Origin: Cynocephalus volans
Taxonomy: Eukaryota; Chordata; Mammalia; Dermoptera; Cynocephalidae
Length of the DNA: 64,000 nt
Reading direction: 5' to 3'
Assembly: GCF_027409185.1 (NCBI RefSeq)
Contig: NC_084472.1
Coordinates: 46,797,427-46,861,426, forward strand
In this document: one piece after another, positions 11,690 through 23,114 of the stretch
How positions within the stretch are numbered: the first letter of the stretch is position 1
Layout of the letters: every line of letters begins with the position of its first letter
Notes under the pieces: model-generated
The model's database searches: none
Told to the model about the DNA's origin: nothing
What the model saw: only the letters and a program-made list of their open reading frames with translations
Made by a program: the position numbers and the translations under genes

Positions 11690-13075
11690 TTTTATGAGAA
11701 TTTCATCCATGTGTTTTGCAAAATTTGCCATGACATCCTTGTGAACAAAGTGGAAAAATGAGGGTTAGGTAACGTTATACATCAAAGTGCCCTTACAGTT
11801 TACTCAATGAACGTACATGAACAGGCCTGATTAATGGGTCCTTGTCAACATGGGTTCCCTTGGCCTTGATGAAGACAGAAGATACAGCTCATATTTTCAG
11901 ATAGCAGAAAGGTAAAGGCAGGATAATTAATTCTCTAGATAACAGAATTAAGATTCAAGAAAATCTTGAAAGGCCAGAACATTGAGTTTAAATCCAACAA
12001 GTCAATTTTAAAAGAGATAAATCAAAGGTTTGTATTTTTTAAAAAAATTTCAAGTGTAATATACAAGGATAGATAAGAAAGCCTGGGATATGGATATTCA
12101 TGAAAAAACAACCACAACAAAGTTTCAGCTCAGTGTGCATTAATGGTGTACTAGGAATACCAAGAAAACTGGCATGGTCTTAGATCCTTTCTGGGCTAGT
12201 CAAAAATATTTAATATATATATTTTTAATTTTGAGGTAATTATAGATTTACATAGATTTGCGAAGAGGACAGAGAGAGGTCCCGTGTACCTATTCATGTA
12301 TATTTCTCCATTGGTAACATCCTACATAACTACAGTACAATGTTAAAACCAGCAAATTGACATTTGTAGACTCTATGGATTTTATTCGTGATTTCAAAAT
12401 TTTTGCATTTATTCATTCATGTATGTGAATATAGTTCCATACAATTTTATCATAAACATGTGTAGATTTAGGTATTCTTAACAGTTTTTAATTGGTAAGT
12501 AAAGTAGGTAAGAATAGACTTATCTGTAGAAAAAAAATTGTCTACACATTTCAGAAAAATCAAACCTGGAATTTTACATAAGAGACAGTCCAGATACAAG
12601 TGTAAACACAGGGTGAATCTGTACAAAGTCCTCCTATTTATTGTACCTTGATCATGCTGTGTTTGTCTTATTTATCTCATTTGGTTCTCAGGGCTATTTT
12701 TAAGCAGTATAATGACAAACTATGAAATTGAAAGGAAATGGACTTTAAGCAATAATTTTAAAAGGTTCTTTGAAGGCCTGTCATGCAACAAAGGGTTTAG
12801 GCTTTTACCGTGTCATTCCAGTGTCCATTAAGAGAGATTGGAGGTAGTTACAGGAAAGCAGACTTTGACTAAAGGAAATATTTTCTAGCAAGGAGAGCTG
12901 TAAAACAGTGGAATTTGGCTGCCATGAAAGCAATAGGCAAGAATTATTCAAACAGAGGCAGAGTGACCACATTTCAAGAGGGGATTGGGGGGATTCTTAA
13001 ATCAATTAGAATTTGGATAAGGAGACTATTAAAGCTCTTCTCAACTCAAAGACTGCTGGATTCTATTTTAATGCA
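11690..13075 (+). mobile_element. L3/CR1-type LINE relic (interrupted)
   Basis: Blocks in the order of a CR1-clade LINE (mammalian L3) run left to right: 'cttgtgaacaaagtgg', 'taatgggtccttgtcaacat', 'agaattaagattcaagaaaa' with 'tcttgaaaggccagaacatt', 'gtttggttctcaggg' equivalents near 12,680, and 'gacaaactatgaaattg'. The 3' region follows ('gagagctgtaaaacagtgga' with 'atttggctgcc', then 'attcaaacagaggcagag'). The RT reading frame is lost. An L1M piece (12,190-12,500) interrupts it. More than 1 kb of L3 is long for such an old family. The call comes from remembered consensus. Confidence 0.65.
12190..12500 (-). mobile_element. L1M 3' untranslated fragment inside L3
   Basis: 'gaggacagagagaggtccc', 'ccattggtaacatcctacat', 'aactacagtacaatg' and 'ttaaaaccagcaaattgac' match the 3' untranslated part of old L1 in antisense. 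L3-like sequence resumes to the right. Confidence 0.55.
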
Positions 13076-13530
13076 TTTCACAAAGGAGCTGAAATGTTGG
13101 AGAGAATGGGCTTTTCTCTGTATCCCCTGTTAGGGAAAAAAGAAGAGGGATTAGAAAGAGAGAAAGAAGAGGTGGAGGAGGGAGCAGGAGGGAGTAGTCC
13201 TAGTGGCACACATGTAGCAAAGAAATAACCAAAAATAGTTCAGTGTTTTAAATGCTTTCTCTCTGGAACCTTTCCAATCAACTTTATAAAGCGCAGTGAC
13301 TGTATTCAGCTCTGGAGCCTTTTAATTGTGAAGATAAAGATCGTAGTTTGATAGGTGTTTTTGTTACCCTTTATTATTCTCTCTTTGCTTTTCACTGTTT
13401 CGTTTTTAAGCTGATGATAACATGTTTTATCCTAAAGAATGCTGTATCTAGTAGGCTCCTGATACTGTTTTGACTGCTATTTCTAATTTAACTTGAACAG
13501 ACCTTAGGTTATTTGCGGGTGAGTTTACAA

Positions 13531-13596
13531 GTGTGTTTATGTGACACATGCTTGTGGTGTTATCTGCATGTGTGTTTATGTGACATATGTTTGGTG
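13531..13596. repeat. Two-copy imperfect tandem duplication
   Basis: 'gtgtgtttatgtgaca' followed by 'catgcttgtggtg' (13531-13559) recurs as 'gtgtgtttatgtgaca' plus 'tatgtttggtg' (13570-13596), with a period of 39 bp. Minor local duplication. Confidence 0.7.
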
Positions 13597-13769
13597 ATGG
13601 TCAGGATCTAAGAAAACTGGGGTTCCAAAGAGGTGGCTGCTGTCATTCTCTGAGGCCTGGTGTAATTAGAGCCTGTGTAAGATTGGATGCCTCACCCACA
13701 GAGCTGCAAAGGAGAGCATCTGCTCTAAAGGCATCTTGAGGGAAAGAAAAGCCATCAGGGGTATCAGTT

Positions 13770-14190
13770 TGGATTTCATCCAATTGAATACTGTATAACA
13801 GAGCACCCAAATGCAGGGACTTAAGCCAGTGGAGATTTATTTATTTTTCACATAACAAGAAGCTGAGAGGTAGCAATTGCCAGCTTTAGTTCAGTGGCTC
13901 AGTGATGTTAAGGCTTGTATCTCTTCAATCCTCTTGGCTCTTGCCTCATGGTCACAAGACAGCTGCTGCAGCTCCAGTCACCATGTCAGTATTCAAGGAA
14001 GGGACAAGGGAGAGAAAAGAAGGGGGAAAAAAGAAGGAGAAAGAGGAAGAGTTGACATCAACATTTATTAGGAAATGCAAATGCCTTCCTAGAGCCTTCT
14101 TTTGCAGACTTCCACTCACGTCTCATTGGCCACAATCTCCCCTTCTACCCACAATTAGTGGGGTACACAATGTGACTGAGACATGTGTAC
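13770..14190 (-). mobile_element. Unassigned old interspersed repeat, LTR-like
   Basis: The wording 'gacttaagccagtggagatt', 'tatttatttttcacataac', the purine tract at about 14,000-14,055, and 'cttccactcacgtctcattg' with 'gccacaatctcc' looks like a common eutherian LTR-type repeat in antisense. I cannot name the family. The apparent 119-codon ORF across it is spurious. Confidence 0.4.
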
Positions 14191-14199
14191 AATGCTTTA

Positions 14200-15815
14200 A
14201 TATTGTGAGAGGAGCCAAAACAGGGGAACAAAGAGTTTTCTGTAACTTTCAAATGGTTTAAGGACATTAATTTGATCCATGGACTATGGATCTCAGAGAT
14301 TTTTAACTCGAACATTATTTATAAAGCCCCCCTTATATACTCACATATGTTCGAGATTAAGAGAAAAGAGGTAAGGGGATAAGGGTTTTGATAACTCTCC
14401 ACTGAACCAAAATTATTTGCAGTGTAGGTAGGAATATGAAATTGTTCATAAAAACTCTCCTTGTGGCTTTGTTGCAGCCATCCTCTGGGAAAAAAAAAAA
14501 TCAACTTATGAGCAGTTTCTTTATAATATCTGTGTGTTTTATTGTAAACATGGTGAGATGATGTTCTGTGTTGTTGCATTTTGTAGTCAAAGTGGGTTTC
14601 AGGAGATCCTTCCTCTCCATTTGAAGAGTTGTAATTCAGTAATTGAGACCAGAGCTTGACTTCATGTGTCCTCAGTGCTACTAAATTAAATTAGGGATTT
14701 CATGGAAAGAACAATGAAAGTCCAAATTCTGTTATTATGCTCTTTACTTAATATGTACGAGCATGCAGATCTTTTAAGTGATAATATAAAACAGACATTG
14801 CATTCTTAGGCTTCTAAGGCTGGTTTTAGGAAATGTGTTTAGTAACTTAACTCTGATTGTTTAGGGGTCTTTGAGCAGATATCTGGCCGGTAGGGAGGGG
14901 GTGTTGAATTAGCTCCTTTTTATAAGTGAGGAAACTAAGGGACAGGAGAGAAGGAACTTCCCTGAAGTTTCCTAAATAGAGCTGGGATTCAGAGTGCATC
15001 TTGTCTAATCTGACATGCATGGGTTTCCTCATGTGCTAAGCTCCATAAGGTGAGTAAAGTAAGATGTATCTAGGTACAGAGGTTTGTATTGAAAAGGTTA
15101 TTGTGTAGGTCAGAGGTCACTGTGGTTTGGTGCTCTATCCTTGTGGTTTATTATATGTGTGTGATGTAGTGATTTAGCAACTAAGAGTCTTGGCTGTAGG
15201 TCTGGGTCCTGTCTGTCTGTTACTGCTTCCTAACACAAAGGGGCACTGGCCTGAGATGTTTGTCTTTCTGGATGTCCCCCTGGTCATAGGCTAGTGCCCC
15301 TGTGGACTCTTGGCAAGACCTTGTCCTACAGCCACCATGGCATACACAGCCACTAGTCATGCACTGACTCCACCTGCCCAGCATCCTCTGGGGAGTCCAC
15401 AGCCCCTTTCCCCCTCAGCTCCCCAGCCCCTGGGAAGAGACTGAACACTTTCAAAAGAGCTTTTACTAAAGTGGTAGTTAAAAAATATTTAAAGCTGTAA
15501 AAAGAGAAGTGCGCTGAGCAGAAGTATTTCTGGCCACAGATGAGCTAGGCTGGCACAACTCATTTTTCTTCATTTCCATTCTGTCTAAGGGACCCTGCTC
15601 CAAAGTCTGTCCTTAGAAGTTTCCCTTTTTCCTTCTCTCTTGTGGCACCTGTCCCCTGCAGTGCAGAGGAACTGCAGATGGGATGGATAAACACATGACA
15701 GAGCAAATGTGTGAGTATTCACTTTGTGTTCAAAAGCTTTTCTTATGGATGGCAAAGGCTCGATTTTCAATTTTTTTTAATGCCATTACTTTAAACAGAT
15801 ATTAATAGTACTGCC
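14200..15815. other. No recognised feature
   Basis: Mixed unique sequence with no recognisable exon or repeat. The region 15,200-15,440 is a little GC-richer. Confidence 0.45.
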
Positions 15816-16388
15816 AAAAATAAGAATAAAGTAGAAGCAAGCTGCCATCACCATGCTGGGGCCCAGCTTGGGCATCGAGCCAGGGGAAGCCAAACCCAGC
15901 CACAACCAGGTAAAGAGCACACCAAAAACACCATTTTCACGTGGATAGCCCACCATAGCCATTGCAATTACCGTGACTGCTGCAAAAGCGGTTAGTCTCT
16001 TCAGCACTAGTCACAGCCACCGTGCAGATGGCACGCCAGACTCTCAACTGCATTGACACAAGGAGAGACACCAGCAGAGGCCCCCCAGAAAAAGAAAAAA
16101 GAAGAAGAGGTCCTCTCTCTCCACAAAGCACACTCCAGAGTAGTAGAAGAAGCATCTGCTTTACAATAATAGGGAAGGACTTGACCACACCTGTCTCGGT
16201 ATTGGACAGATCATCTAGGCAACAAACCAACAGAAGAACAGTTAATCTATAAGAGGGAGAGAACAAATCTATGGTTATTGGGGGGGGGAGGGGCAAGGAG
16301 AGAGATTCGATAAGGGACTTAAAGAATAAGTATGATTTGTAATAATGAATATGTTAATAAAAAATAAAATTAAAAAATAAGAATAAAG
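15816..16388. repeat. 16-bp target site duplication around composite element
   Basis: 'aaaaataagaataaag' occurs at 15,816-15,831 and again at 16,373-16,388, identical over 16 bp. This is the expected size and A-rich type for an L1-driven (target-primed) insertion. Confidence 0.85.
15832..16372 (+). mobile_element. Composite L1-derived non-autonomous retroelement
   Basis: Seen directly: 541 bp sits between perfect 16-bp repeats and ends in an A-rich tail with AATAAA motifs (about 16,356-16,372). Three parts are visible. (1) About 15,832-16,159 is GC-richer and does not match anything I can name. It ends in an A/G-rich run followed by 'ggtcctctctctccac'. (2) About 16,160-16,255 reads in frame like the L1 ORF2 endonuclease strand after the GDFNTP motif, with 'VLDRSSRQQTN', the motif itself being altered to KDLTTP. 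(3) About 16,256-16,372 has a G-rich tract (G9 at 16,281) and an AT-rich end, like an L1 3' untranslated region. Inference: either an L1 RNA that lost internal segments (for example by splicing) and was retrotransposed, or a member of a composite family. Part 1 may be an L1 5' untranslated region of this lineage. ORFs across it are short and unlikely to be coding. Confidence 0.6.
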
Positions 16389-16784
16389 AGAAAGGTTTTA
16401 TTTACATTCCCGTTTTCATCTCCAACTCTCTAATATCAGGTCTGACACTCCTCAAAACAAACTATTAAATATTATATACACATATAGATGTGTGTATATC
16501 CACATACCAGTGTATTTGCTTTCTATACATATACACACACATATTTCTGTGTTTGGGATATAGTTCCTGAGAGTGCTAGGGTAACGGATTGAACTTACCT
16601 CTATCCATTTGTTCTCAAGCTGCCCCCATCCCATTTAAGCAATTTAGCCATACCTATCATGAGCCATAAAAATGGCCATACTGTCGGACACATTAACTCC
16701 TCCTTGGAAGATTATACCAAAGAAATCATTTAAAGGAAAGAGAAAGTTTAAAAATACATAGATGTATTTTTTAACATATAGGGA

Positions 16785-16950
16785 TGTAGTAATTTATACT
16801 TTACAAGAACTTTTCACACATTATCTCATTTCGTCTTCACAACAGCCCTCCAGGGTAGGTGGTTTTATTTTTCCTCCTTATTTTATAAATGGGCTTAGAG
16901 AGATAGTGTGAATTCTTTAAGATTGCACAGTTAAATGAGTGGTAGAGTTT
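16785..16950 (-). mobile_element. MIR SINE, antisense
   Basis: 'tcacacattatctcatttcg', 'ttcacaacagccctccaggg', 'ttataaatgggcttagag' and 'gattgcacagttaaatg' follow reversed MIR. Confidence 0.75.
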
Positions 16951-17436
16951 GGAAAGTTTTGCTTACCTGGGAAAGCTGGGAAACTCAACCAAGAGACTGA
17001 ACACTAATCAGAAAGACTCACAACAGAGCACTTAAAAGTGCACGTGCTTTGAAAGGGACACGGGAAATTTGAGACTTCAGGCTCCTAGTTCAGTTTCTCT
17101 TTACCACACAGTCACCATTCCCCAGTGGAAGAACTTTTTATTAACTCATGATGTGCCAATTTAAGGAACGTCATGGAGTCTTTACATACTATAATTACAG
17201 AGACTATAAAACAGAATGGAAAAGTGTTCATGGTATAATTTAAATTACAGTATAAACCAAAAATTATCTATAGTATAATTATAAATGTGTAATATATGTA
17301 TATTTAAGGATAAAATTAGAAGAAACATGGAAAAATAAAAATAATTGTATTTAGGGGATCAGAACTAAATTTTCATAATTCTTTTCTTAATATAGGTAGT
17401 ATTAATAATAAATTAAAAAGTTCAAATATTAAAAAA

Positions 17437-17620
17437 ATGAACATTTATTGAGTGTTAGTAGTGGGCTAAGTTCTTTTAATGCCTAATTCCATTTAATCAC
17501 AACTCTATGAGGTAGATATTATTATAATTTCCACTTTGCAAATGGGAACCTCATGTCTTAGAATGGTTAACTTCTCTCCAAGGTTATAAATCTAGAAGTC
17601 AAGACAGGGAGGACTTAGGT
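17437..17620 (-). mobile_element. MIR SINE, antisense
   Basis: 'catttattgagtgttagtag', 'tttaatcacaactctatgag', 'gtagatattattataattt' and 'ccaaggttataaatctagaa' follow reversed MIR. Confidence 0.8.
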
Positions 17621-17649
17621 TTGTGTTCTGCTTCCTCTCACCCTAGATA

Positions 17650-18900
17650 CCTACAGTCTTTCAGTGTGGTCCTGTAGAGGGGACAATAGGTCACTAAATC
17701 ACCCAACCCATCTTACATGCTGATGTGTTTACATAGGCCTTTTTATTTTTTCTGTTCATGAAAGAACTTTAGTTCATTGACAGACATTAGCCATTCACAG
17801 AGTGTATAATGACTTAGAACTCTTTGTGGACCATCTATCAATACTTTGAAGAAGCAGAGATTTGCAACCTCCTTTGTAAAACAAAGGTCTGGAATAGCAA
17901 AGGCTGCCCTGAGGGATGATTCTGAGTATGCTGCCAATACCTGGTCCTGTACAGGTTTAATGGCAGAATTGCCCAGAATTTTGGCTCAGGTGACAGCAGC
18001 ATTTGACAATCTATGAGATGCTGCATCACACATCCCAAGGAACAGTGCTAGCCCCAGGCTTTTCCCTAAATCTCCAGGAAGAAATCTAGTATTTTATTGC
18101 TCTTCATCTGAATTGGCAGGATAAATGTCTCTGTTCTGTATATTACTTTGCCCAAACTTTAAGTCTTTTGGCTATGAGAAAAGAAAGGTTGTCTTCTCTT
18201 TGCAGAAGGGAGCAGCTTGAGTTTCTCTCCTTGGTTCTCATGGGACTGGGATTTTTCCAGTGGTGTGGAATTCCTTCCAAGACCAAGTGATGACCTACTG
18301 TAGAAATCTTCCTTGCTTCAGGTTACAGTGTAGCTGGTCTGTGGGAACAGATTGCAGAAGGCTTTGGAGAAAAGAACACAAGCTGTTCTTTTACCTGGCC
18401 CCCATGAACTAACTGGCTCCTGGGTACCTCTTCTTTTCAGGATGAGGTTTTTAATCAGTAGGCTCCAGATCCCTTACTCCTTACCTTTCCTCTTTCAAAG
18501 CATGTACACTTTCAGTGCTTTTATTGTGTTTTGTGGATTTTTTAAAAAAATTAATGTCCTATCTTTCTTGGTTGGGTTTCCCTGCTTTCCAAACTAAGCA
18601 AAATAGCATTGCCCCACTCTGTTCCACCTGCCCCCACTTTCATTTCCTGCTCTCAATTATTTTAAATCTTGAAATGTGTTCTTATACTTCAGTGTGAAAA
18701 TGGGTCCAGTACTAATTCTCTTTAGCAGTATGCATAGCATTCCTCTTTCTTCAAAGCACTTCACAAAATTTAAATAATTAATCCCTCAACACCCCTTGTC
18801 CTGTGGGACAATTAGTGGCTGGCTAACAATATGAAGGAGAACAAAAATGATTCTTACTCTTTCCATAAGTGTCTTCAAACTTCAAAGCTCATTTCTCACC
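17650..18900. other. No recognised feature
   Basis: Unique-looking sequence with no repeat I can name and no convincing exon. Short ORFs on both strands lack domains. Confidence 0.45.
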
Positions 18901-18902
18901 CA

Positions 18903-18903
<1 letters not shown>

Positions 18904-18977
<74 letters not shown>

Positions 18978-18986
18978 ATAGCCCAT

Positions 18987-19020
<34 letters not shown>

Positions 19021-19032
19021 CACACACACACA
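18904..19032. repeat. Compound (TA)n-(TG)n-(TA)n-(CA)n microsatellite
   Basis: A pure (TA)n of about 35 units (18,904-18,973) is followed by a short spacer, then (TG)8, (TA)8-9 and (CA)6 up to 19,032. The second block is self-complementary, TG pairing with CA around a TA core, so it can fold as a hairpin or cruciform. Long Tyr-Ile ORFs on both strands here are artefacts of the repeat. Confidence 0.95.
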
Positions 19033-19199
19033 GAATAGGAAAGCGAGAGGGAGAGGAGAGATTTTGAGAGAAAATCCTTCTGCCTTTTTCACGAAATTCT
19101 CCATCAAGGACTTTGATGCAGCTTCTTTAGAGGATAAACTATGTGGAGCCAGATTTGTCTAAAAACTTGAGTACGAGTTTAAATCTAATTCTAGTTTTT

Positions 19200-19335
19200 C
19201 TTCAGTTTTAAAATCACAGGATGTTAGAGAATTCAGACCGTAGAGATATAGTAAGTCAACTCCTTGACATTACAGATGAGAAAACTAAGGTAGAGAAAAG
19301 TTAGACTATCTTAAGGTCACACAGGGCTAGATAGG
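19200..19335. mobile_element. Ancient MIR-like SINE
   Basis: 'aaatcacaggatgttagaga', 'tgacattacagatgagaaaa' and 'cttaaggtcacacagggcta' resemble an old mammalian tRNA-SINE class sharing the 'acagatgagaaaactaaggt' block. The family name is uncertain. Confidence 0.5.
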
Positions 19336-19339
19336 TTTG

Positions 19340-20640
19340 TTCCTTGGCCTACCCGTGGCATCTCTGTTAGATGAGATGTCTGCTCACTTTGAAGGTCTCA
19401 TGAGAATGTATCAGTTATATCACTGGCTGGTGCTGAGCTTAGATACTGGGCGGCACTCAGCATCTGCATGTGGGTTCCTGGGTGAGTGGAGATTACTTGC
19501 TGTAGCCAGCCCAGCTGCTGTGCCAACAAAAGATAGAAGAACCACTGTTCTGCAAAAAATCCTCTCAGTACATTTGGGGAAAATGGGATATAGAATACAT
19601 CATTTATCTTCAGAGAGAGTCGACGAATATTTGATTTAAACAAACACTCGATTATGGCATTCACTGTAGCAAATTCTGTAATTATAAGTTTTATGGCAAC
19701 TCCCATTACTATTTTCATTCCCTTCTTAGCTGTCTGAAAAACTGTAAATTGGGTGGAAATTTTAATGGCTAGCTAGACGCTGCCTGGTAGAAAATGGATG
19801 GCTTCTGGGAGCACAGGGAAGGAAAGAAAATCTCATTAGTGTCTCTGAATTATTGTTGAATGGAAGGAAATGTAAGCATATTCTTTTTCCAGTTCACAAA
19901 AGAGTTGAATGTTTCTCTTCTATGCATTGTAAAATTGTGAAAAAGGAAGCAGAAAGACCTAATTTTCAAAGCTGGATAGAATCACTAAGAATAGTTGAGA
20001 AAAAAATGCTTTTCTGAGTCACTCCTAAGCATGCCATGGATGAGGTTGTTCATGATTTCAGCATCTGCCCCGCTCATGTTTTACATTTTCCTCTGCTCTG
20101 TCTTCATTATTGTGTCCTTAGAGTCCTGGGATCCTGGAGTTAGATAAAGGATTTGAAACCCTAGCTTGGGGGAGAGAGGCTTGGCTTGCATCCTAGTTGT
20201 TGGTCATTTCTGAGATGGTAGGACTTAGCCTCAGGGGTTAAGAGGATCAAGTTGGTTTTGCACACGGTTGATACAATGCCACATGCTAATAGGTGCCTGA
20301 CAAACACATTTTGAGGGCACATAGTTCTGGAACAGGATTCAAGACACTTAAAGAACCTTTCCTCATCCTGTCTTAAAATGTAACTTTTATCACTCAATCA
20401 TGAGCAGACATTTTACCTTCAAGTCAGTCACGTGATTGTCTCCTGTGTGCGTTGTGTTTTTTGACTCTGAGCTCCCTCACCACATGGATCCTGATCCTAA
20501 GTTATCTTTCAAGGATTACTTCAGTTTCTTAGCTTCCTCTGCTCCCCCAACCTCCCACCCCCCATTATCTAAGGCTGTACGTAAGTCTTCATTCTCAAAA
20601 TTCAGAGAGCATTTATTTACCATAATACTAGATTAAAATA
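19340..20640. other. No recognised feature
   Basis: No repeat or exon recognised. Overlapping ORFs near 19,337-19,718 on opposite strands carry no domain. Confidence 0.45.
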
Positions 20641-20669
20641 TTTGCTTGTAGATGTTTTATATGGCTTTC

Positions 20670-20945
20670 AAATTGTTTCCTACACATTGCTTGCCTCCCT
20701 ACCTAAAGTATAAGTGCATTGGGGACAGGGGTTGTCTTCTTTTATGTATTCAATTTTAGTATCTAGGGGAATTCTAGGACATAGTATGTATTTAATCAAC
20801 AGCTGAGTTGTAATATAGTATGTGTAGGAATGTCTTATTTCCCTTATCAGCTATAAGCTCTTTAAAGACAAATCTTTCAGTAATTCATCTTTTTGTGCCT
20901 CATACTCATTTGATGCTTAATAAATATTTGTTAAATGAATGAATG
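20670..20945 (+). mobile_element. Two L2 LINE 3' ends in tandem
   Basis: The first L2 3' end spans about 20,670-20,810 ('gggacaggggttgtcttc', 'gacatagtatgtatttaatc'). The second spans about 20,840-20,945 ('gctataagctctttaaagac', 'ttgatgcttaataaatattt', 'gttaaatgaatgaatg'). Confidence 0.75.
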
Positions 20946-20949
20946 ATTG

Positions 20950-21734
20950 GTGATCACCTGAGGGTTTCAGAGAGGCTGTCTTTAGCTTTCCCTCAAATCT
21001 CTAGGTGCTCATCACTCTCATAGACATTGATGACTTCACTTCTAATGGAACATGTTCACAGCTCCTGCTAATTATTTGTAGTGATTATAGATGTATGATA
21101 CCATTTTTGAATTCTGCACCTTTTCCTCTGATACCCATATCTTCGTAAAAATTGTTTCATGCCAAGTGCCCATTGTGCAGTTTTTCCCCATCCTTCATAC
21201 ACATGGACATGAATTTAAAAAATAGTATTATTACCTATTCTGCACCCTAATCACTTGTAATATTAATTTCAGCATCTTTAAATCTTGTTTGGAAATAAGT
21301 GGGGATAAAAATATTGAATAAAAGAGTTCTCAAGGCACTGACCGAAGTAATCTGAGACAAAAATTACCATAGCCATCTTTCTGCCTCTGTCTTTTCTTCC
21401 CTGATGCTGAGGATCTAGAGAAGGACAGTTGTCCAGTGTTGTCAGGGTGGTTTTCTTGCTTTATTTTTCTTCACTATGTGGTATCATGGACACTCTAAGA
21501 GAACCTCAAATCCTGGCTGCTCTGTTGTCCTAATTAACTTTTCTTAAACATTCATTTTCTTCCTTTAAGAAAAGCTCCCAACACACAACTATTATTTCTT
21601 AAAGTAATAATAAATATATTTATGAGTCAAACTATTCCTTTGCTAACAAAATTATTAATGCATTATCATTTATGGAGATTCTCAGATAAACTAAATATTT
21701 TGAAATATACAATTAGGAAAGAATATTTTATTTA
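20950..21734. other. No recognised feature
   Basis: AT-rich unique sequence. No motif stands out. Confidence 0.45.
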
Positions 21735-22150
21735 TCTCTTCATTTAACAGACACTCCATACCTACTCTTTAATGTTCAGAGAAAAACTAAAAAAAAGATG
21801 CATCTTGTCCCTGCTTTCCAGAGCTTTGCCATCTAGAAGGGAACTGGAACAGCATCTGAGTTAAGAGTCTGAGAACTGAAGTAGAGGCTGAGGCTGCACA
21901 TCTGGAGTTTGGGGTCTCAGGGGAAAGAATGATTTGCTATGACTGGGAGTAATCTGAAAAGCCTTCCATAGGAGGAAGTTTCTAAATGAAACCTTGATGG
22001 CTGAGTAGATGAAGAAAGAGGTGAAGTGGGAGTCAGCAAACACCACTGTAAGCCAAGAAAAGAGCTGGAACAAAGACTGGTGGAGAAAAGTGCATGAGTA
22101 GTTTAGGGAGAGGATGGCCAGTAGGCTGGGGCAGGATGTCCATGGGCAGC
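21735..22150 (-). mobile_element. L2 LINE fragment, antisense
   Basis: Reversed L2 3' sequence: 'catcttgtccctgctttcc', then 'gaagtttctaaatgaaacct' with 'tgatggctgag', and 'gagagcatcc'-like decayed blocks up to 22,150. The antisense 123-codon ORF overlapping it is not a gene. Confidence 0.55.
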
Positions 22151-22454
22151 TTTGTGTGTGTGTGAGGGATAACAGAACAAAACAACCCAAAGCATGAAGA
22201 CATCTTTTCATAAAGTAAGAAGCAATACTCATTCTTCTGCTATATTTCTTGATGTTGAAATTATTAATGTGACAATATAATTAACATTGTTCCTACAGAT
22301 GGACTGAAAGTGCTGGTGGCAATGCCAAGGGAAAAAAAGGTGTTTCAAAAAGTTAGCAGTGGATGTGGAGTTATCAAGTCATTAGCAGTGGCTGACTGTA
22401 ACCCCAACCCTAGCAGACAGAGGAAAGTCCCCATGGAATAGCAAAAACAGCCAA
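22151..22454. other. No recognised feature
   Basis: Nothing named. A short GT run lies at 22,153-22,164. Confidence 0.4.
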
Positions 22455-22565
22455 AACTTGAAGTCAGGGGTCCTGAAGTCTAAATTTGCTGTATGACCCT
22501 AGGGAAATCATTTCATTTTCCTAGATCTCAACATTCTAATCTGAAAAATGAAGTAGTTGGATAGA
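22455..22565 (+). mobile_element. MIR SINE
   Basis: 'gaagtcaggggtcctgaagt', 'tgaccctagggaaatcattt' and 'aatctgaaaaatgaag' follow the sense MIR core. Confidence 0.6.
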
Positions 22566-23114
22566 AAAGGTTTTAAGGTTTATTTGGCTCATCCTGTGGT
22601 TTTCTAGGTTGTTGTTTTCCAAGGCTCCCTGCACATCTGCTCCATTTGGGAGACTCAGTCTTGGAGAGTCAGTGCTAGGGGGTAACCACACTTTTCACTA
22701 AGACCCTCACACTCTCCCCTTGCCCCCAAAGGATTCCTGTGCAGGTAATCCTTGCTGAGAAAATCTGCAAAGTCTTTCTGGACTGGTCTATTCTGCACTT
22801 GTCTTGCGTTTTCTAACTCTAGAGTATTGATTTCTGGAGGAAAGAAACCTATTTTTAACCTTTTCTTGTTTTCCTGCACTGTGTCTCATGGAGTGTCTGA
22901 CTTACTTATTACAGAAATCTTTTTTTCCCTAGGTTTATCCAAATGTTTCAATGCCAGATAGTAGAAATACCCAATTTCTATTCTATTTTTTCCCCAATCT
23001 CTCCCCAACTTTTCTCTGCCTCCCTGCTTCCACCCCCAGCAACCCTAGGTATGCTCTCTCCCTCTGCAAGTCCAACATACTATTGTGGTCTTTCTTACCT
23101 TCCTTCCTTCTCTC

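Noticed and set aside
15786..16296. Minus-strand ORFs of 73 and 119 codons that look hydrophobic
   Set aside because: They are antisense to the composite retroelement, cross its parts, and match no family.
18869..19162. 97-codon plus-strand ORF and a 72-codon minus-strand ORF rich in Tyr and Ile
   Set aside because: Both are read through the TA/GT microsatellite. A dinucleotide repeat stays open in any frame.
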